This document shows positions 35,599 to 45,161 of a stretch of 47,822 nt of DNA, in pieces (the stretch's first letter is position 1; each line of letters opens with the position of its first letter). A program made the position numbers and the translations under genes. The notes under the pieces were generated by a model. That model saw nothing but the letters and a program-made list of their open reading frames with translations. It did no database searches and was not told the origin of the DNA. Source of the stretch: Ligilactobacillus ubinensis (GTDB taxonomy: Bacteria; Bacillota; Bacilli; Lactobacillales; Lactobacillaceae); NCBI RefSeq assembly GCF_024160875.1, contig NZ_JAIULA010000023.1, forward strand, positions 1 to 47,822, written 5' to 3'.

Positions 35599-38382
35599 CT
35601 AATCACAACTCTTTTTTATAAAAAATGTATCCAATTTCTTAGTTATATCCTTTGTTTTAATAATTTGTGGATTTAAATTTGACGGAAATGCTTGATAAAA
35701 CTCTTGTCCATACTTTTTTGTCACAAAGCGTGAATCAAGCAATACAAAAGCACCTTTATCATTAGGTGTTCGAATCAATCGCCCCCAACCTTGCTTTAAC
35801 TTAATAATTGCTTCTGGTAACGCTAAATCTGAAAATGGATTGGCACCTTTTTTTCTTGCTCGTTCATAACGAACTTTATTATACAATGATTCCGGTGCTT
35901 GAAAAGGCAATCTAGTTACTATCAATAATTCTAATTGTTTAGCCGGTAAATCAATTCCTTGCCAGAAACTGCCTGTTCCTAGTAAAACACTATTACCTTG
36001 CGAATTTAAAACAAAATGTTTTTTAATTTTTTCAACTCCACCAGTTATTCCTTGTGCTAGAATCTCACGTTCATTAGTCAATCCAGCTTGACTTAAGGCT
36101 GTATATATATGCTTAATAGTTTCAAGCGAATTAAATAAAATTAATGTTTGCCGTTTTTGCGCTTGAATAATTTCAATTAGTGTTTGTGCAAGAAAAACTT
36201 CATAATTGGGATCACTTACATCTAATGCATCACCAGCAATTAATGTACAAGCCTGGTTTTGATAATCAAAGGGGCTGTTATACTTTCTGATTTCTATATT
36301 GTCAGGTAAATCAAGCTGCTTGAGTAAATATTCTTGCGTCTTAGCTGTTAATAAACTTGCTCCAACTAAAATAACCTTATTAAAATATGCATATAATTGT
36401 GTTTCCAAATAATTTTGACCTTCAAGAATACCATAACTTAAGCGTAAATGTGCGTTATTTTGCTTTTCTTGTATGCTTAACCAATATACTTGAGCGGATT
36501 TCTTGTCCACTTCATTATCAAGTATTAAATATTGCCAATTTACAAGCGCATCATTCAAAGCATTTACTAAGATAAAATAATCTAATAATAGTTGTTGCTC
36601 ACTTACTGTAAGATTGTCACTATTACTATTAAAATAACGTCTTAAGTTATTATTTAACTGCTGATATTTATAAATAGTTGTTTGAATGTGATTTATTTGC
36701 GCAAAATGCCTTTCAACAAAAATCTTTAACTTATCAAATGGAACATACACCTCAAAAGCATTTTTTTCATTATCTAGAAAGTAGTTTTGCAACTGTCCTC
36801 TTAGCTCAGGTACGTCATAGTCTATGCTACGAGTTGTTTTGACTAGTTCATAAAATTGATATTGGGTTAAAAAGCCATGTTCTACAAGGTCTTTAAATGA
36901 AAACGAAATATGTGATTCCATTTTAGTTAACAAAGTATCTGCTAAGATTTTTATCTCATCAAAATCAATGAACTTTCGATTCTGTGTTATTGCTATATCT
37001 ATCAAATTTTGTGCTTCATCGATAACTAAAAAATTTTCTTGATGGCTAAATTCTTCAGCGTGACTCAGTAAGTATGCATGATTCGTAATTACAAACTGTG
37101 CATTTTGCAATGCAATTTGCTGTCGCCGCAAAAAATCCACTTTATAAAAAGAACTGTCCTGACTAAGCCCTTGTAATCCTGTATGCGCAATTTCTGCAAA
37201 TAAAGCATCATTCATTTGGGTTAAATGTAATTCTTCCAAATCTCCTTGTTTTGTTTTAGTCAACCAAACTAAAATCCGCATCTGCAAAATTTTTGTGTGT
37301 TTATTTTGCTGTCTTTGCAGAGAATGCCAAAACTTATCTAAATCAATATAGTGATTGTTTCCCTTTAAAACAACCGTATTAAAATCTTGTCCTAAAAGTT
37401 GCTCAATAACCGGTAAAGTCTTTTCTTTAATTTGATTTTGTAGTGTTGTAGTTGCTGTACTAATTACAACTCTGCGTCCATTTAATGCTTCATATGCACA
37501 AGGATACATATAACCCAATGTTTTTCCTAATCCTGTTGGTGCTTCTGCCATAAGATAGCGTTGCTTTTTTTGATTAAAGCTATGAATATCATCCATTAGT
37601 TTTACTTGTTCACTCCGCCAACCAATAACATTCTCGAATTGAAGCTGCTTATCTTTTTTTTCTGTCGGATACTGTAGCTGTGTCCTAGGCGGTGTGCTAA
37701 ATTGGGGCCGGCGAATGACGATATCTCCCACTACCATTAAGTTATTTGCCAAAACTTCATTAGACTCTGATTTATTTTCTAACGCCTCATTAAAACATTG
37801 ATTAGTATCATATACTAAACAATGACTCATTGATGCAAGCCTTTTTAATAAGATATAGGGTAATTTCTTCAATCGTTCCCGTAAAAATATAAAAATTTTA
37901 GCCGTAACTAAAGCATCACTATCTGCGTGATGTGGATTTTCATGGGTTAATCCCAAATATTTGCCTAAATCAATTAATCGATATGATAGCAAATCAGGTA
38001 ATAAAATCTGAGCCATTTGGACCGTATCTATTCCTGATAAATCTAATGCAGGATATCCCACTCTCTCAAATTCTAAATTTAAAAAGCGATAATCAAATTG
38101 AATATTGTGTGCTACAAATACAGTTCCTTGTAAAAATGCAAAAATAGTTCCTACAACCTCATCAAAGCAAGGCGCATTCTTAACATCCTTATTAGTTATA
38201 TTTGTTAGCTTTTGAACTTCTAAAGGAATACTCATTTGCGGATTGACTAAAGTATTAAATTTATTAATAATTTTATTATTCTGTACCAATACACAACTAA
38301 ATTGGATAATACGTTGTTTACCATCGAGACTAGTCCCCGTTGTTTCTAAATCAACAACTGCATATATTGTGGGAGATTTCAA
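35599..38382 (-). CDS. dinG: DinG-family helicase with N-terminal 3'-5' exonuclease domain
   Basis: A 927-aa fusion. Residues 1-170 are a DEDDh exonuclease domain (DLETTG with Asp11 and Glu13; AHNIQFD; HHADSDAL). Residues 250-920 are an XPD/DinG-type helicase with Walker A APTGLGKT (281-288), the VIDEAQNL box, and LGTGSFWQGIDLPA and QGWGRLIRT near the end. The four iron-sulphur cysteines of E. coli DinG are not evident, as is usual for the Firmicutes form, which in Staphylococcus acts as a nuclease more than a helicase. Start TTG 38382 with GGTG eight bases upstream; no nearby ATG fits. Confidence 0.92.
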   Translation of the reverse strand: MKSPTIYAVVDLETTGTSLDGKQRIIQFSCVLVQNNKIINKFNTLVNPQMSIPLEVQKLTNITNKDVKNAPCFDEVVGTIFAFLQGTVFVAHNIQFDYRFLNLEFERVGYPALDLSGIDTVQMAQILLPDLLSYRLIDLGKYLGLTHENPHHADSDALVTAKIFIFLRERLKKLPYILLKRLASMSHCLVYDTNQCFNEALENKSESNEVLANNLMVVGDIVIRRPQFSTPPRTQLQYPTEKKDKQLQFENVIGWRSEQVKLMDDIHSFNQKKQRYLMAEAPTGLGKTLGYMYPCAYEALNGRRVVISTATTTLQNQIKEKTLPVIEQLLGQDFNTVVLKGNNHYIDLDKFWHSLQRQQNKHTKILQMRILVWLTKTKQGDLEELHLTQMNDALFAEIAHTGLQGLSQDSSFYKVDFLRRQQIALQNAQFVITNHAYLLSHAEEFSHQENFLVIDEAQNLIDIAITQNRKFIDFDEIKILADTLLTKMESHISFSFKDLVEHGFLTQYQFYELVKTTRSIDYDVPELRGQLQNYFLDNEKNAFEVYVPFDKLKIFVERHFAQINHIQTTIYKYQQLNNNLRRYFNSNSDNLTVSEQQLLLDYFILVNALNDALVNWQYLILDNEVDKKSAQVYWLSIQEKQNNAHLRLSYGILEGQNYLETQLYAYFNKVILVGASLLTAKTQEYLLKQLDLPDNIEIRKYNSPFDYQNQACTLIAGDALDVSDPNYEVFLAQTLIEIIQAQKRQTLILFNSLETIKHIYTALSQAGLTNEREILAQGITGGVEKIKKHFVLNSQGNSVLLGTGSFWQGIDLPAKQLELLIVTRLPFQAPESLYNKVRYERARKKGANPFSDLALPEAIIKLKQGWGRLIRTPNDKGAFVLLDSRFVTKKYGQEFYQAFPSNLNPQIIKTKDITKKLDTFFIKKSCD

Positions 38383-38435
38383 TTTAATTTCACCGACTTT
38401 TCGAATTCTTTTCCATTTAATTCTAGCATATTTTC

Positions 38436-38464
38436 TTGTCGCCCGTACATTAAACGGGTATAAT
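38436..38464 (+). promoter_or_regulatory. Promoter of the mevalonate operon with palindromic spacer
   Basis: TTGTCG (38436-38441), a 17-base spacer and a perfect TATAAT (38459-38464). The spacer is exactly the inverted repeat CCCGT-N7-ACGGG (38442-38458), a possible operator. A second TATAAT at 38496-38501, with a weak -35, could be an additional start. Confidence 0.65.
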
Positions 38465-38538
38465 TTAAATTGTTTTCCATCCGTTTAGATATACTTATAA
38501 TTTGATACTAATTTAGTAGAAAGGAGTCTTTTTATACC

Positions 38539-39492
38539 ATGGAACAAAATAAAGCAGTTTGTGGTTATGGACAAGCAAAAATTATTTTGATAGGTGAACA
38601 TGCTGTTGTGTACGGGCAACCGGCAATCGCAATGCCCTTGTCAACAATAAAAACCCAAGCTTGCTTAAAAAAACAGGCCCCAGGTATTCAGACAATTAAC
38701 AGTAGCTATTTTAGTGGTCCTATTAAAAAGATGCCCTTAGAGATGACTGGCATTAATTTACTAATTGAAGCAATATTAACAGAACATGGTAAAATAGATA
38801 CAGGTTTTGCTTTATCAATTACTAGCCAATTGCCCGCTGAACGTGGCATGGGCTCATCAGCTGCAGTAGCTATTGCTATTATCCGTTGCTTTTACAAGTA
38901 CTTTGGCTGGACTTTAGAGCACTCTGAATTACTCCGTCTAGCAAATATTGAAGAAATCGAAACTCATCGTAATCCAAGTGGCTTAGATGTTGCTACCAGT
39001 GCAAGTTCACAGCCTATTTGGATGATCCGTAATAAAGAAATGTTACCTTTACCAATTGATATGGATGCTTACTTGTTAATTTGTGATAGTGGTATTAAAG
39101 GTCAGACAAGTAAAGCTATCCAAATTGTTAAAGAAAAGCTTAACAATAACACTCATATAACACAGAATCACATTATTGCTTTAGGTGATTTAGCCAGAAT
39201 TGCTAAAAATCAAATTGCAACTAACCAAGTTGTTGGTTTAGGTCAAACCTTTAATCAAGCTCAAAGCCATCTTTTGGCTCTTGGAGTCAGCACACCCACC
39301 TTAGAAAACTTCATTAATCTAAGTAGAAACAATGGTTCACTTGGTAGTAAACTTACAGGTGGAGGTCAAGGTGGCTGTTTTATTAACCTGATGCGAAATA
39401 AAACTGATGCTATAAAACTTGCTGAAATTTTAGTAAAAAATGGAGTGACTAGAACATGGATTCAACCCTTGTCACCAAAGGAGGAACTTTGA
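38539..39492 (+). CDS. mvk: Mevalonate kinase
   Basis: Phosphorylates mevalonate, the first of the three ATP-using steps to IPP. A GHMP kinase of 317 aa, with the N-terminal GQAKIILIGEHAVVYG, the ATP loop GMGSSAAV (103-110) and the C-terminal GHMP motif KLTGGGQGGC. ATG 38539 follows AAAGGAG. It is the first gene of mvk-mvaD-pmk-fni, with its stop overlapping the mvaD start (TGATG). HMG-CoA synthase and reductase are not in the window. Confidence 0.96.
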   Translation: MEQNKAVCGYGQAKIILIGEHAVVYGQPAIAMPLSTIKTQACLKKQAPGIQTINSSYFSGPIKKMPLEMTGINLLIEAILTEHGKIDTGFALSITSQLPAERGMGSSAAVAIAIIRCFYKYFGWTLEHSELLRLANIEEIETHRNPSGLDVATSASSQPIWMIRNKEMLPLPIDMDAYLLICDSGIKGQTSKAIQIVKEKLNNNTHITQNHIIALGDLARIAKNQIATNQVVGLGQTFNQAQSHLLALGVSTPTLENFINLSRNNGSLGSKLTGGGQGGCFINLMRNKTDAIKLAEILVKNGVTRTWIQPLSPKEEL

Positions 39493-40460
39493 TGAAGTCG
39501 TGCTCAGTAACTGCACGTGCCCATACCAATATTGCATTAGTTAAATATTGGGGCAAAAAAAACCAAGAATTAATTATTCCTATGAATAATTCTTTATCAC
39601 TAACACTTGATCATTTTTATACAGATACAACTGTTACTTTTGATAAAGAACTAGAGCATGATACTTTTTATCTTAATAACAAACTAAAAGATGACCCTAA
39701 AATAAAAAGCTTTATGAATCTTGTTCGCTCTTTAGCCAACATTAAAACCTTTGCTACGATTGATTCTGTTAATCACGTACCAACACAAGCTGGATTGGCT
39801 TCATCTGCATCAGCATATGCAGCTTTGGCAAAAGCAGCTAGCTGTGCAGCTGGTCTTAATTTAAATAAAACCAATCTATCAAGATTAGCCAGACGTGGTT
39901 CAGGTTCTGCATGTCGCTCAATTTATGGCGGCTTTGTTGAATGGCAACAAGGAACAAATGATACGGATTCTTATGCAGTACCCTTTTTAGAAAATGTTGA
40001 TTGGGATATTAGTGTACTTGCTATTGTTTTAAATTCAAAGGAAAAGAAAATAACATCTCGTTTAGGTATGCAATCTGTCGTTGCTTCATCACCTTACTAT
40101 CAAGCTTGGGTAGAGACTTGCCAGCAAAATATTAGCGATTTAAAAAAAGCTATCTTAGCGCGTAATTTTGATGAGATGGGCCGCATTTCTGAAGAAAATG
40201 CAATGAAAATGCATGCATTAAATCTTAGTGCAAGCCCTCACTTTAATTATTTTGAGCCAGAAAGTTTAATCGCTATGCGTTTAGTTGAAGAATTACGTCA
40301 AACAGGTATTTCTTGTTACTACACCTTAGATGCTGGACCTAATGTTAAAGTTTTATGTCTACGTAAAGATGTTACTGCAATAAAGAAAAAACTCTCAACT
40401 GTTTTTTCACCTGAACAATTACTTTTATCTTCTCCAGGACCAGGAGTTACTTTAATATAA
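39492..40460 (+). CDS. mvaD: Diphosphomevalonate decarboxylase
   Basis: Converts mevalonate diphosphate to IPP with ATP. The 322-aa GHMP enzyme has ARAHTNIALVKYWGK at the N-terminus, the ATP loop GLASSASAYAAL and RRGSGSACRS, and the C-terminal TLDAGPNVK with the catalytic-site Asp. The frame is open 12 codons further upstream inside mvk, but AAAGGAGG stands just before ATG 39492, which overlaps the mvk stop by one base. Confidence 0.96.
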   Translation: MKSCSVTARAHTNIALVKYWGKKNQELIIPMNNSLSLTLDHFYTDTTVTFDKELEHDTFYLNNKLKDDPKIKSFMNLVRSLANIKTFATIDSVNHVPTQAGLASSASAYAALAKAASCAAGLNLNKTNLSRLARRGSGSACRSIYGGFVEWQQGTNDTDSYAVPFLENVDWDISVLAIVLNSKEKKITSRLGMQSVVASSPYYQAWVETCQQNISDLKKAILARNFDEMGRISEENAMKMHALNLSASPHFNYFEPESLIAMRLVEELRQTGISCYYTLDAGPNVKVLCLRKDVTAIKKKLSTVFSPEQLLLSSPGPGVTLI

Positions 40461-40476
40461 TTACGCTTGAAGGGAC

Positions 40477-41556
40477 ATGATTTTTTTGATTAAGGTCAAA
40501 GCACCAGGAAAACTTTATATCGCAGGTGAATATGCTGTCGTTGAAACTGGTTATCCAGCAATATTAGTTGCTATAAATCAATTCGTCCATGTGACTATCA
40601 ATAAAAGTGATTCTATTGGTTCTATAGTATCGAAGCAATATGAAGAAAACTCGATTTTTTGGACACGTGAAGGTAATCATATGATTTTTGACAACCGTGA
40701 TAATCCTTTTCACTATATCCTTGCAGGTATTAAAATTACAGAAGAATATGCGCAAATTTGCAATTGCAAGCTTGACTGTTATCATTTAAGTGTTGACAGT
40801 CAACTTGATAGTAATGATGGTAAAAAATATGGTTTAGGTTCCTCTGCTGCTGTTACGGTTGCTACGGTCAAAGGACTTTGTGCTTATTACAACTTACCAA
40901 TTACAAAAGAATATTTATTTAAACTAGCAGCAATTGCCCATTTTGAAGTCCAAGGAAATGGCTCGCTTGGTGATATCGCTGCTAGTGTCTATGGTGGCTG
41001 GCTAGCTTATCACTCCGTCAACCGTGAATGGTTAATGTTAGCCCGGCAAAAGTATAGCCTCTCTACCCTCTTAAAAATGACATGGCCTGATTTAAATATC
41101 AAAGAACTGACACCACCTGCCAGTCTTAATCTTTTAATCGGTTGGACAGGTTCCCCCGCATCTACCTCTCAACTCGTTGATGCTGTCAGTTTAACCAAGG
41201 CCGAAAAACAGCAAAAATATACTGCGTTTTTGGCTGAAAGCAAATCTTGTCTCAATAATATGATTAATGGTTTCGCTACTAAATCACTTTCAACAATCCA
41301 ACGTGAGTTAAAAACCAATAGGAGACTACTTCATGATTTAGGAAAAATTAGCGGTCTCAATATTGAAACACCATTATTAAAAGAGTTAATTACTTCTGCC
41401 AAAAGTTTTGGCGGTGCAGCAAAAACTTCTGGTGCTGGGGGCGGAGACTGTGGAATTATTATTTTAAATAAAAATGTTGATACCTCTCTTTTACTTGCAA
41501 AATGGAAAGAACTTGGCATAATTCCACTTAACTTAAAAGTGCATATAATCAAATGA
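40477..41556 (+). CDS. pmk: Phosphomevalonate kinase
   Basis: Phosphorylates mevalonate-5-phosphate to the diphosphate. A 359-aa GHMP kinase with VKAPGKLYIAGEYAVVE, the ATP loop KYGLGSSAAVTVATV and the C-terminal KTSGAGGGDCGI. The order decarboxylase before this kinase is normal for lactobacilli and streptococci. ATG 40477 lies only two bases from GAAGGG; a TTG three codons later (40486), giving the typical MIKVKAPGK start, is the likely alternative. Confidence 0.94.
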   Translation: MIFLIKVKAPGKLYIAGEYAVVETGYPAILVAINQFVHVTINKSDSIGSIVSKQYEENSIFWTREGNHMIFDNRDNPFHYILAGIKITEEYAQICNCKLDCYHLSVDSQLDSNDGKKYGLGSSAAVTVATVKGLCAYYNLPITKEYLFKLAAIAHFEVQGNGSLGDIAASVYGGWLAYHSVNREWLMLARQKYSLSTLLKMTWPDLNIKELTPPASLNLLIGWTGSPASTSQLVDAVSLTKAEKQQKYTAFLAESKSCLNNMINGFATKSLSTIQRELKTNRRLLHDLGKISGLNIETPLLKELITSAKSFGGAAKTSGAGGGDCGIIILNKNVDTSLLLAKWKELGIIPLNLKVHIIK

Positions 41557-41567
41557 AGGAGAAAAAA

Positions 41568-42593
41568 ATGAATAAGCATTCGCATCGCAAAGATGAGCAT
41601 GTTATTATTGCAGAAAAACTATATACCGCAGAATCACAAAATGGACTATCCCAAATAAGACTCTTGCCTTTAAATATCCCAGAACTTACTCTAGCAGAAA
41701 TAGATTTACACACTAATTTTCTTGGCTATAGTATTGAGTATCCTTTTTTCATAAATGCAATGACAGGCGGAAGTGTGCAAACAGGTAAGTTGAATGCAAA
41801 ACTGGCACGTGTTGCAGCAATTACAAACATTCCGATGGCTACGGGATCGCAAAGCATCGCCTTAAGTATCCCTGAAACAAAAGCCAGTTTTGAAATTGTT
41901 CGGCAAGAAAATCCGCAAGGCCTTGTTTTAGGAAATTTAGGTGCTCATCATAATTTAAGTGCTGCTAACCGTGCAGTTAAAATGTTAAATGCTGATGCTT
42001 TAGAGCTTCATCTTAACGTTGCCCAAGAACTAGTAATGCCTGAAGGTGATATTGCATTTAAATGGCTTGCTAACATCTCTGACATCGTTAATAACCTTTC
42101 TGTGCCTGTTTTAGTTAAAGAGGTAGGTACCGGAATAACTCCAAAAACATTACACTTTTTACAGCAAACTAACGTTAAATATGTCGATTTATCTGGTTAT
42201 GGCGGCACCAACTTTGTCAAAATTGAAAATGAACGGCGTAAAAACAAAGAATTAGCTTATTTTGACGAATTGGCGATCACAACAGCGGAAGCTTTAATTG
42301 CGGCTCAAGCTTTTAAAACTGACTTCTCCTTTACTGCCTCTGGTGGTATTAGAAATGCTCTTGATATTGTTAAATGTTTAGTTTTGGGAGCTGACAACGT
42401 TGGTATCTCGGGGCAATTCTTGCATATTTTAATAAAAAATGGTGAAGATGGGTTAATTTCCTTTATTGAAGAATTAAAGCAGCAAATTCGTCAACTAATG
42501 CTCTTATTGGGATGTCAAAATATCTCAGAACTTCGTCAAGTTCAATATATATTATCTCCTTGCTTGCTTAACTTTAAAAATCAACTTAGTTAA
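41568..42593 (+). CDS. fni: Isopentenyl-diphosphate delta-isomerase, type 2
   Basis: FMN- and NADPH-dependent enzyme interconverting IPP and DMAPP. The 341-aa TIM barrel has the N-terminal RKDEHV block, NAMTGGS, ATGSQSIAL, LVKEVGTGI, LSGYGGTNFVKIE and the phosphate-binding SGGIRNALD. The frame is open five codons further upstream, overlapping the pmk stop, but AAGGAG lies six bases before ATG 41568. It ends the mevalonate operon. Confidence 0.96.
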   Translation: MNKHSHRKDEHVIIAEKLYTAESQNGLSQIRLLPLNIPELTLAEIDLHTNFLGYSIEYPFFINAMTGGSVQTGKLNAKLARVAAITNIPMATGSQSIALSIPETKASFEIVRQENPQGLVLGNLGAHHNLSAANRAVKMLNADALELHLNVAQELVMPEGDIAFKWLANISDIVNNLSVPVLVKEVGTGITPKTLHFLQQTNVKYVDLSGYGGTNFVKIENERRKNKELAYFDELAITTAEALIAAQAFKTDFSFTASGGIRNALDIVKCLVLGADNVGISGQFLHILIKNGEDGLISFIEELKQQIRQLMLLLGCQNISELRQVQYILSPCLLNFKNQLS

Positions 42594-42603
42594 AAAGCGG
42601 CTA

Positions 42604-42667
42604 TTACGCCTCTTAGCGTCCGGATCCCGAATAATCAGTAATTCGGATTGTACACTATTGTGCGTAA
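42604..42667. other. Structured element behind fni
   Basis: An outer TTACGC/GCGTAA pair (42604-42609 with 42662-42667) encloses an inner CCGAAT/ATTCGG hairpin (42627-42632 with 42641-42646). The segment is clearly less AT-rich than neighbouring intergenic DNA and contains no reading frame. It lies between the fni stop and the terminator. It may be a 3' untranslated structure, a small RNA or the remains of a mobile repeat. Confidence 0.3.
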
Positions 42668-42708
42668 CAACTTGCTTTCAAGCATCCAATTTAGCACCAA
42701 ACATTCAA

Positions 42709-42750
42709 AAAAAGTGAGTCTAGGATTTATTTGTCCTAAACTCACTTTTT
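42709..42750. terminator. Bidirectional terminator between fni and the RsmF-like gene
   Basis: AAAAAGTGAGT-C-TAGGA (42709-42725) pairs with TCCTA-A-ACTCACTTTTT (42734-42750), with an 8-nt loop and A and T flanks for converging transcripts. Confidence 0.88.
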
Positions 42751-42756
42751 AGTTAT

Positions 42757-44157
42757 CTATATTTTGTTTCCTGCATTAAATCTTAATCCTTTAGGAAAGA
42801 AGTTCTTTACTGTTTTATTAACTACCTTACCAAACCCAAATGCTTTTTCTTCACAGACTAGCAAATACCATCCATTGGGTATCTGTTCATCAAGTTGGAT
42901 TACATTGCCTAAAACATATTCTTGCCATTGAGCCATACTCAACTGGAGCACATTATTCGTTTCGCTTGGATGTAAAGCTAATGCTAATGTATAACTCGGT
43001 TCAAACCGTTTCTTTTTAAAAATACCTAACATCAATCCTGGGCGCATAAACTTCATTTGTGAAATATCAGGCCAATTTCTATTGTAATAATATAAATAGT
43101 CACCTGATAAGTATAAGTCTTCTGGTAAAATAGTAAATTTCTTCATCATATTTTGATTAAATTCTTGCCATAATATAAGTTGTTCTTTTGTTAAGCTAAC
43201 GGTCCTTTTTTTACTTCTTTTTTTCTTCTTTTTAACACTAGATAGCTTGGATACATTTTCATTTTCTTGGCGTGTATCTTTTAATAATGCAATAAAGTGC
43301 CCTTCCCCTCGAAAATGATGTGGCATTAGCCTAACGGTATTTATAAGACTTGCTCCACCATTAGCCCAGTCCGGACGACCATTGTCCATCCCTGAGTATT
43401 TTTTAATTGGCAACACTTGTAAATAAGGATATTCTTCTAAGAGCCATGCTATAATCTGTTCATCTTCTTCGGGAGCAAATGTGCAGGTTGAATATATTAA
43501 TTCACCGCCTAATTTTAACATTTTCATAGCTTCAACTAAAATAGTCTTTTGACGTTTAGCACATTCTACTGCATAATCTTGATGCCAATATGAAGTTGCT
43601 TGGTGATCCTTACGAAACATACCCTCTCCAGAACAAGGCGCATCAACGATAATCTTATCAAATATTGCATCAAAGTTGTGTGCCAACGTTGCTGGATCTT
43701 CGTTTAATACGATATAATTGTGTGCTCCTGTCCGCTCCATATTTTCGGCTAAAATTGTTGCTCGCTTATGATTAATCTCGTTACTGACTAACAAGCCTTC
43801 GTTATACATATTTTCTACAAGTTGTGTTGATTTTCCTCCTGGAGCTGCACATAAATCTAATACCCATTCTCCATGCTTAACATTAGCTACTTGCGCAACA
43901 TACATTGCACTCAAGTCTTGACTATATACATAGCCGGTTTGATGCTCCAAGGTGTTCCCCTTAACGACACCATAATACCCTGTCGGAATATAACTAACTT
44001 TCTCATTACTTGAATAGCTAGTATTTTGATAATTCTGCTTCAGTGGATTAAGTCTAAAGCCTTTTTCTACTTCACTATCAAAGCTTGCCAAAAAAGCACT
44101 AGCATCTGCGCCAAGTAATTTTTCATATTTTGAAACAAAGTCTTTTGGTAAGTGCAC
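42757..44157 (-). CDS. RsmF/NOP2-family RNA cytosine-5 methyltransferase
   Basis: SAM-dependent m5C methyltransferase of 466 aa, probably acting on rRNA. SAM motif I is DLCAAPGGKST (101-111). The two active-site cysteines are Cys175 in DAPCSGEGMF and Cys225 in YSTCTF. A Lys/Arg-rich linker (about 305-322) joins the catalytic part to C-terminal RsmF-type and PUA-like domains. The start is GTG 44157, sharing its G with the TAG of the upstream membrane-protein gene (TAGTG), so translation is coupled. The rRNA target position is not predictable. Confidence 0.92.
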   Translation of the reverse strand: MHLPKDFVSKYEKLLGADASAFLASFDSEVEKGFRLNPLKQNYQNTSYSSNEKVSYIPTGYYGVVKGNTLEHQTGYVYSQDLSAMYVAQVANVKHGEWVLDLCAAPGGKSTQLVENMYNEGLLVSNEINHKRATILAENMERTGAHNYIVLNEDPATLAHNFDAIFDKIIVDAPCSGEGMFRKDHQATSYWHQDYAVECAKRQKTILVEAMKMLKLGGELIYSTCTFAPEEDEQIIAWLLEEYPYLQVLPIKKYSGMDNGRPDWANGGASLINTVRLMPHHFRGEGHFIALLKDTRQENENVSKLSSVKKKKKRSKKRTVSLTKEQLILWQEFNQNMMKKFTILPEDLYLSGDYLYYYNRNWPDISQMKFMRPGLMLGIFKKKRFEPSYTLALALHPSETNNVLQLSMAQWQEYVLGNVIQLDEQIPNGWYLLVCEEKAFGFGKVVNKTVKNFFPKGLRFNAGNKI

Positions 44158-45143
44158 TATTCTTTCTCGTTCCTTTCTACCTTATTAATACTTTTATTGA
44201 CTAGAATAAAAAATAATATACTCATGCATAAATATGTGCCTATTGAGTAGCATAGAGCACCAACTAAGGAGTTTAAAGACAAAAATAGATTTCCGATAAG
44301 TGTACCTATCAATGTTCCTAGCCCTGTATAAAGAGAATATGATTTCCATTCTTCAAAAGCATATTTACGACTACTCATATCTAAAAACCTTGCTGCTAAA
44401 TAGTTTCGTTTAGATGAAGCAATCCATAAAAGCAATTCACCTATCAGCCCAACAAAAATAGCGATTAAACAAAGCATTTGTGTCCAATGCTGTACTATCC
44501 AAGTACTTTGCGGCACGATAAATTTATTTGAAACCAACCTAGTAATAGATTTAATTGCCAAAGATTCAGTGATTTCTTTTTTCTTCATTGGCTCTTTAGC
44601 ATCAATAACAATTTTATATTTGCTTGTACTCATTTTAACTGTTTTTAGTTGTGATTCAGCAATAAAAATCTGATTGTCTAATTGCGAGCTCTTAGTGTCT
44701 CCCATAACTCCAATGACTGGAATATAATTTCCATGTAATTTTAAGTATGCTTGATCTTGCGGTTTGTATAATTTTTTTGCAACATTTTTTCCTACTACTG
44801 CAACCGTGACATCTGAAGCAAAATCATCAGTCGAAAAAAAGCTTCCTGAAATCATTGGTGGGGTTGCAAAATCGCCTTTACCATAAAAATACGTAATATT
44901 CTTATTTTTTTTATCTTGATAATGCACTTGAATATCATCTAACTTTCCCGCAGCCGATAATTGATTATCAAGATCATTAATATTTGTATTATTCTTCAGC
45001 TTTATCCGATAAGCTGATGCAGATAAGTTATGGTTATTTAACTGAATTATTAAATTTCTTTCCTGTATTTTATAGAAAGTTAAAACTCCTAAAAATGCTA
45101 AAATCATTGTATATAAAATTACAAAAAACTTTTTTTTAAACAA
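44157..45143 (-). CDS. MacB/FtsX-like membrane protein of unknown function
   Basis: A 328-aa protein with one N-terminal membrane segment (about 6-22), an extracytoplasmic domain (about 30-215) and three C-terminal segments (about 219-238, 266-286, 288-316). This topology and the SGSFFSTDDF...VAVVGKNVAKKLY...IPVIGVMGD pattern resemble the MacB periplasmic core plus FtsX permease unit. No ABC ATPase is encoded beside it, and the usual cytoplasmic coupling motif is not obvious. Start TTG 45143 has GAGGG six bases upstream. It is translationally coupled to the RsmF-like gene. It may be an orphan permease or a sensor; function unknown. Confidence 0.7.
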   Translation of the reverse strand: MFKKKFFVILYTMILAFLGVLTFYKIQERNLIIQLNNHNLSASAYRIKLKNNTNINDLDNQLSAAGKLDDIQVHYQDKKNKNITYFYGKGDFATPPMISGSFFSTDDFASDVTVAVVGKNVAKKLYKPQDQAYLKLHGNYIPVIGVMGDTKSSQLDNQIFIAESQLKTVKMSTSKYKIVIDAKEPMKKKEITESLAIKSITRLVSNKFIVPQSTWIVQHWTQMLCLIAIFVGLIGELLLWIASSKRNYLAARFLDMSSRKYAFEEWKSYSLYTGLGTLIGTLIGNLFLSLNSLVGALCYSIGTYLCMSILFFILVNKSINKVERNEKE

Positions 45144-45161
45144 AGCAATCCCTCTGTTTCT

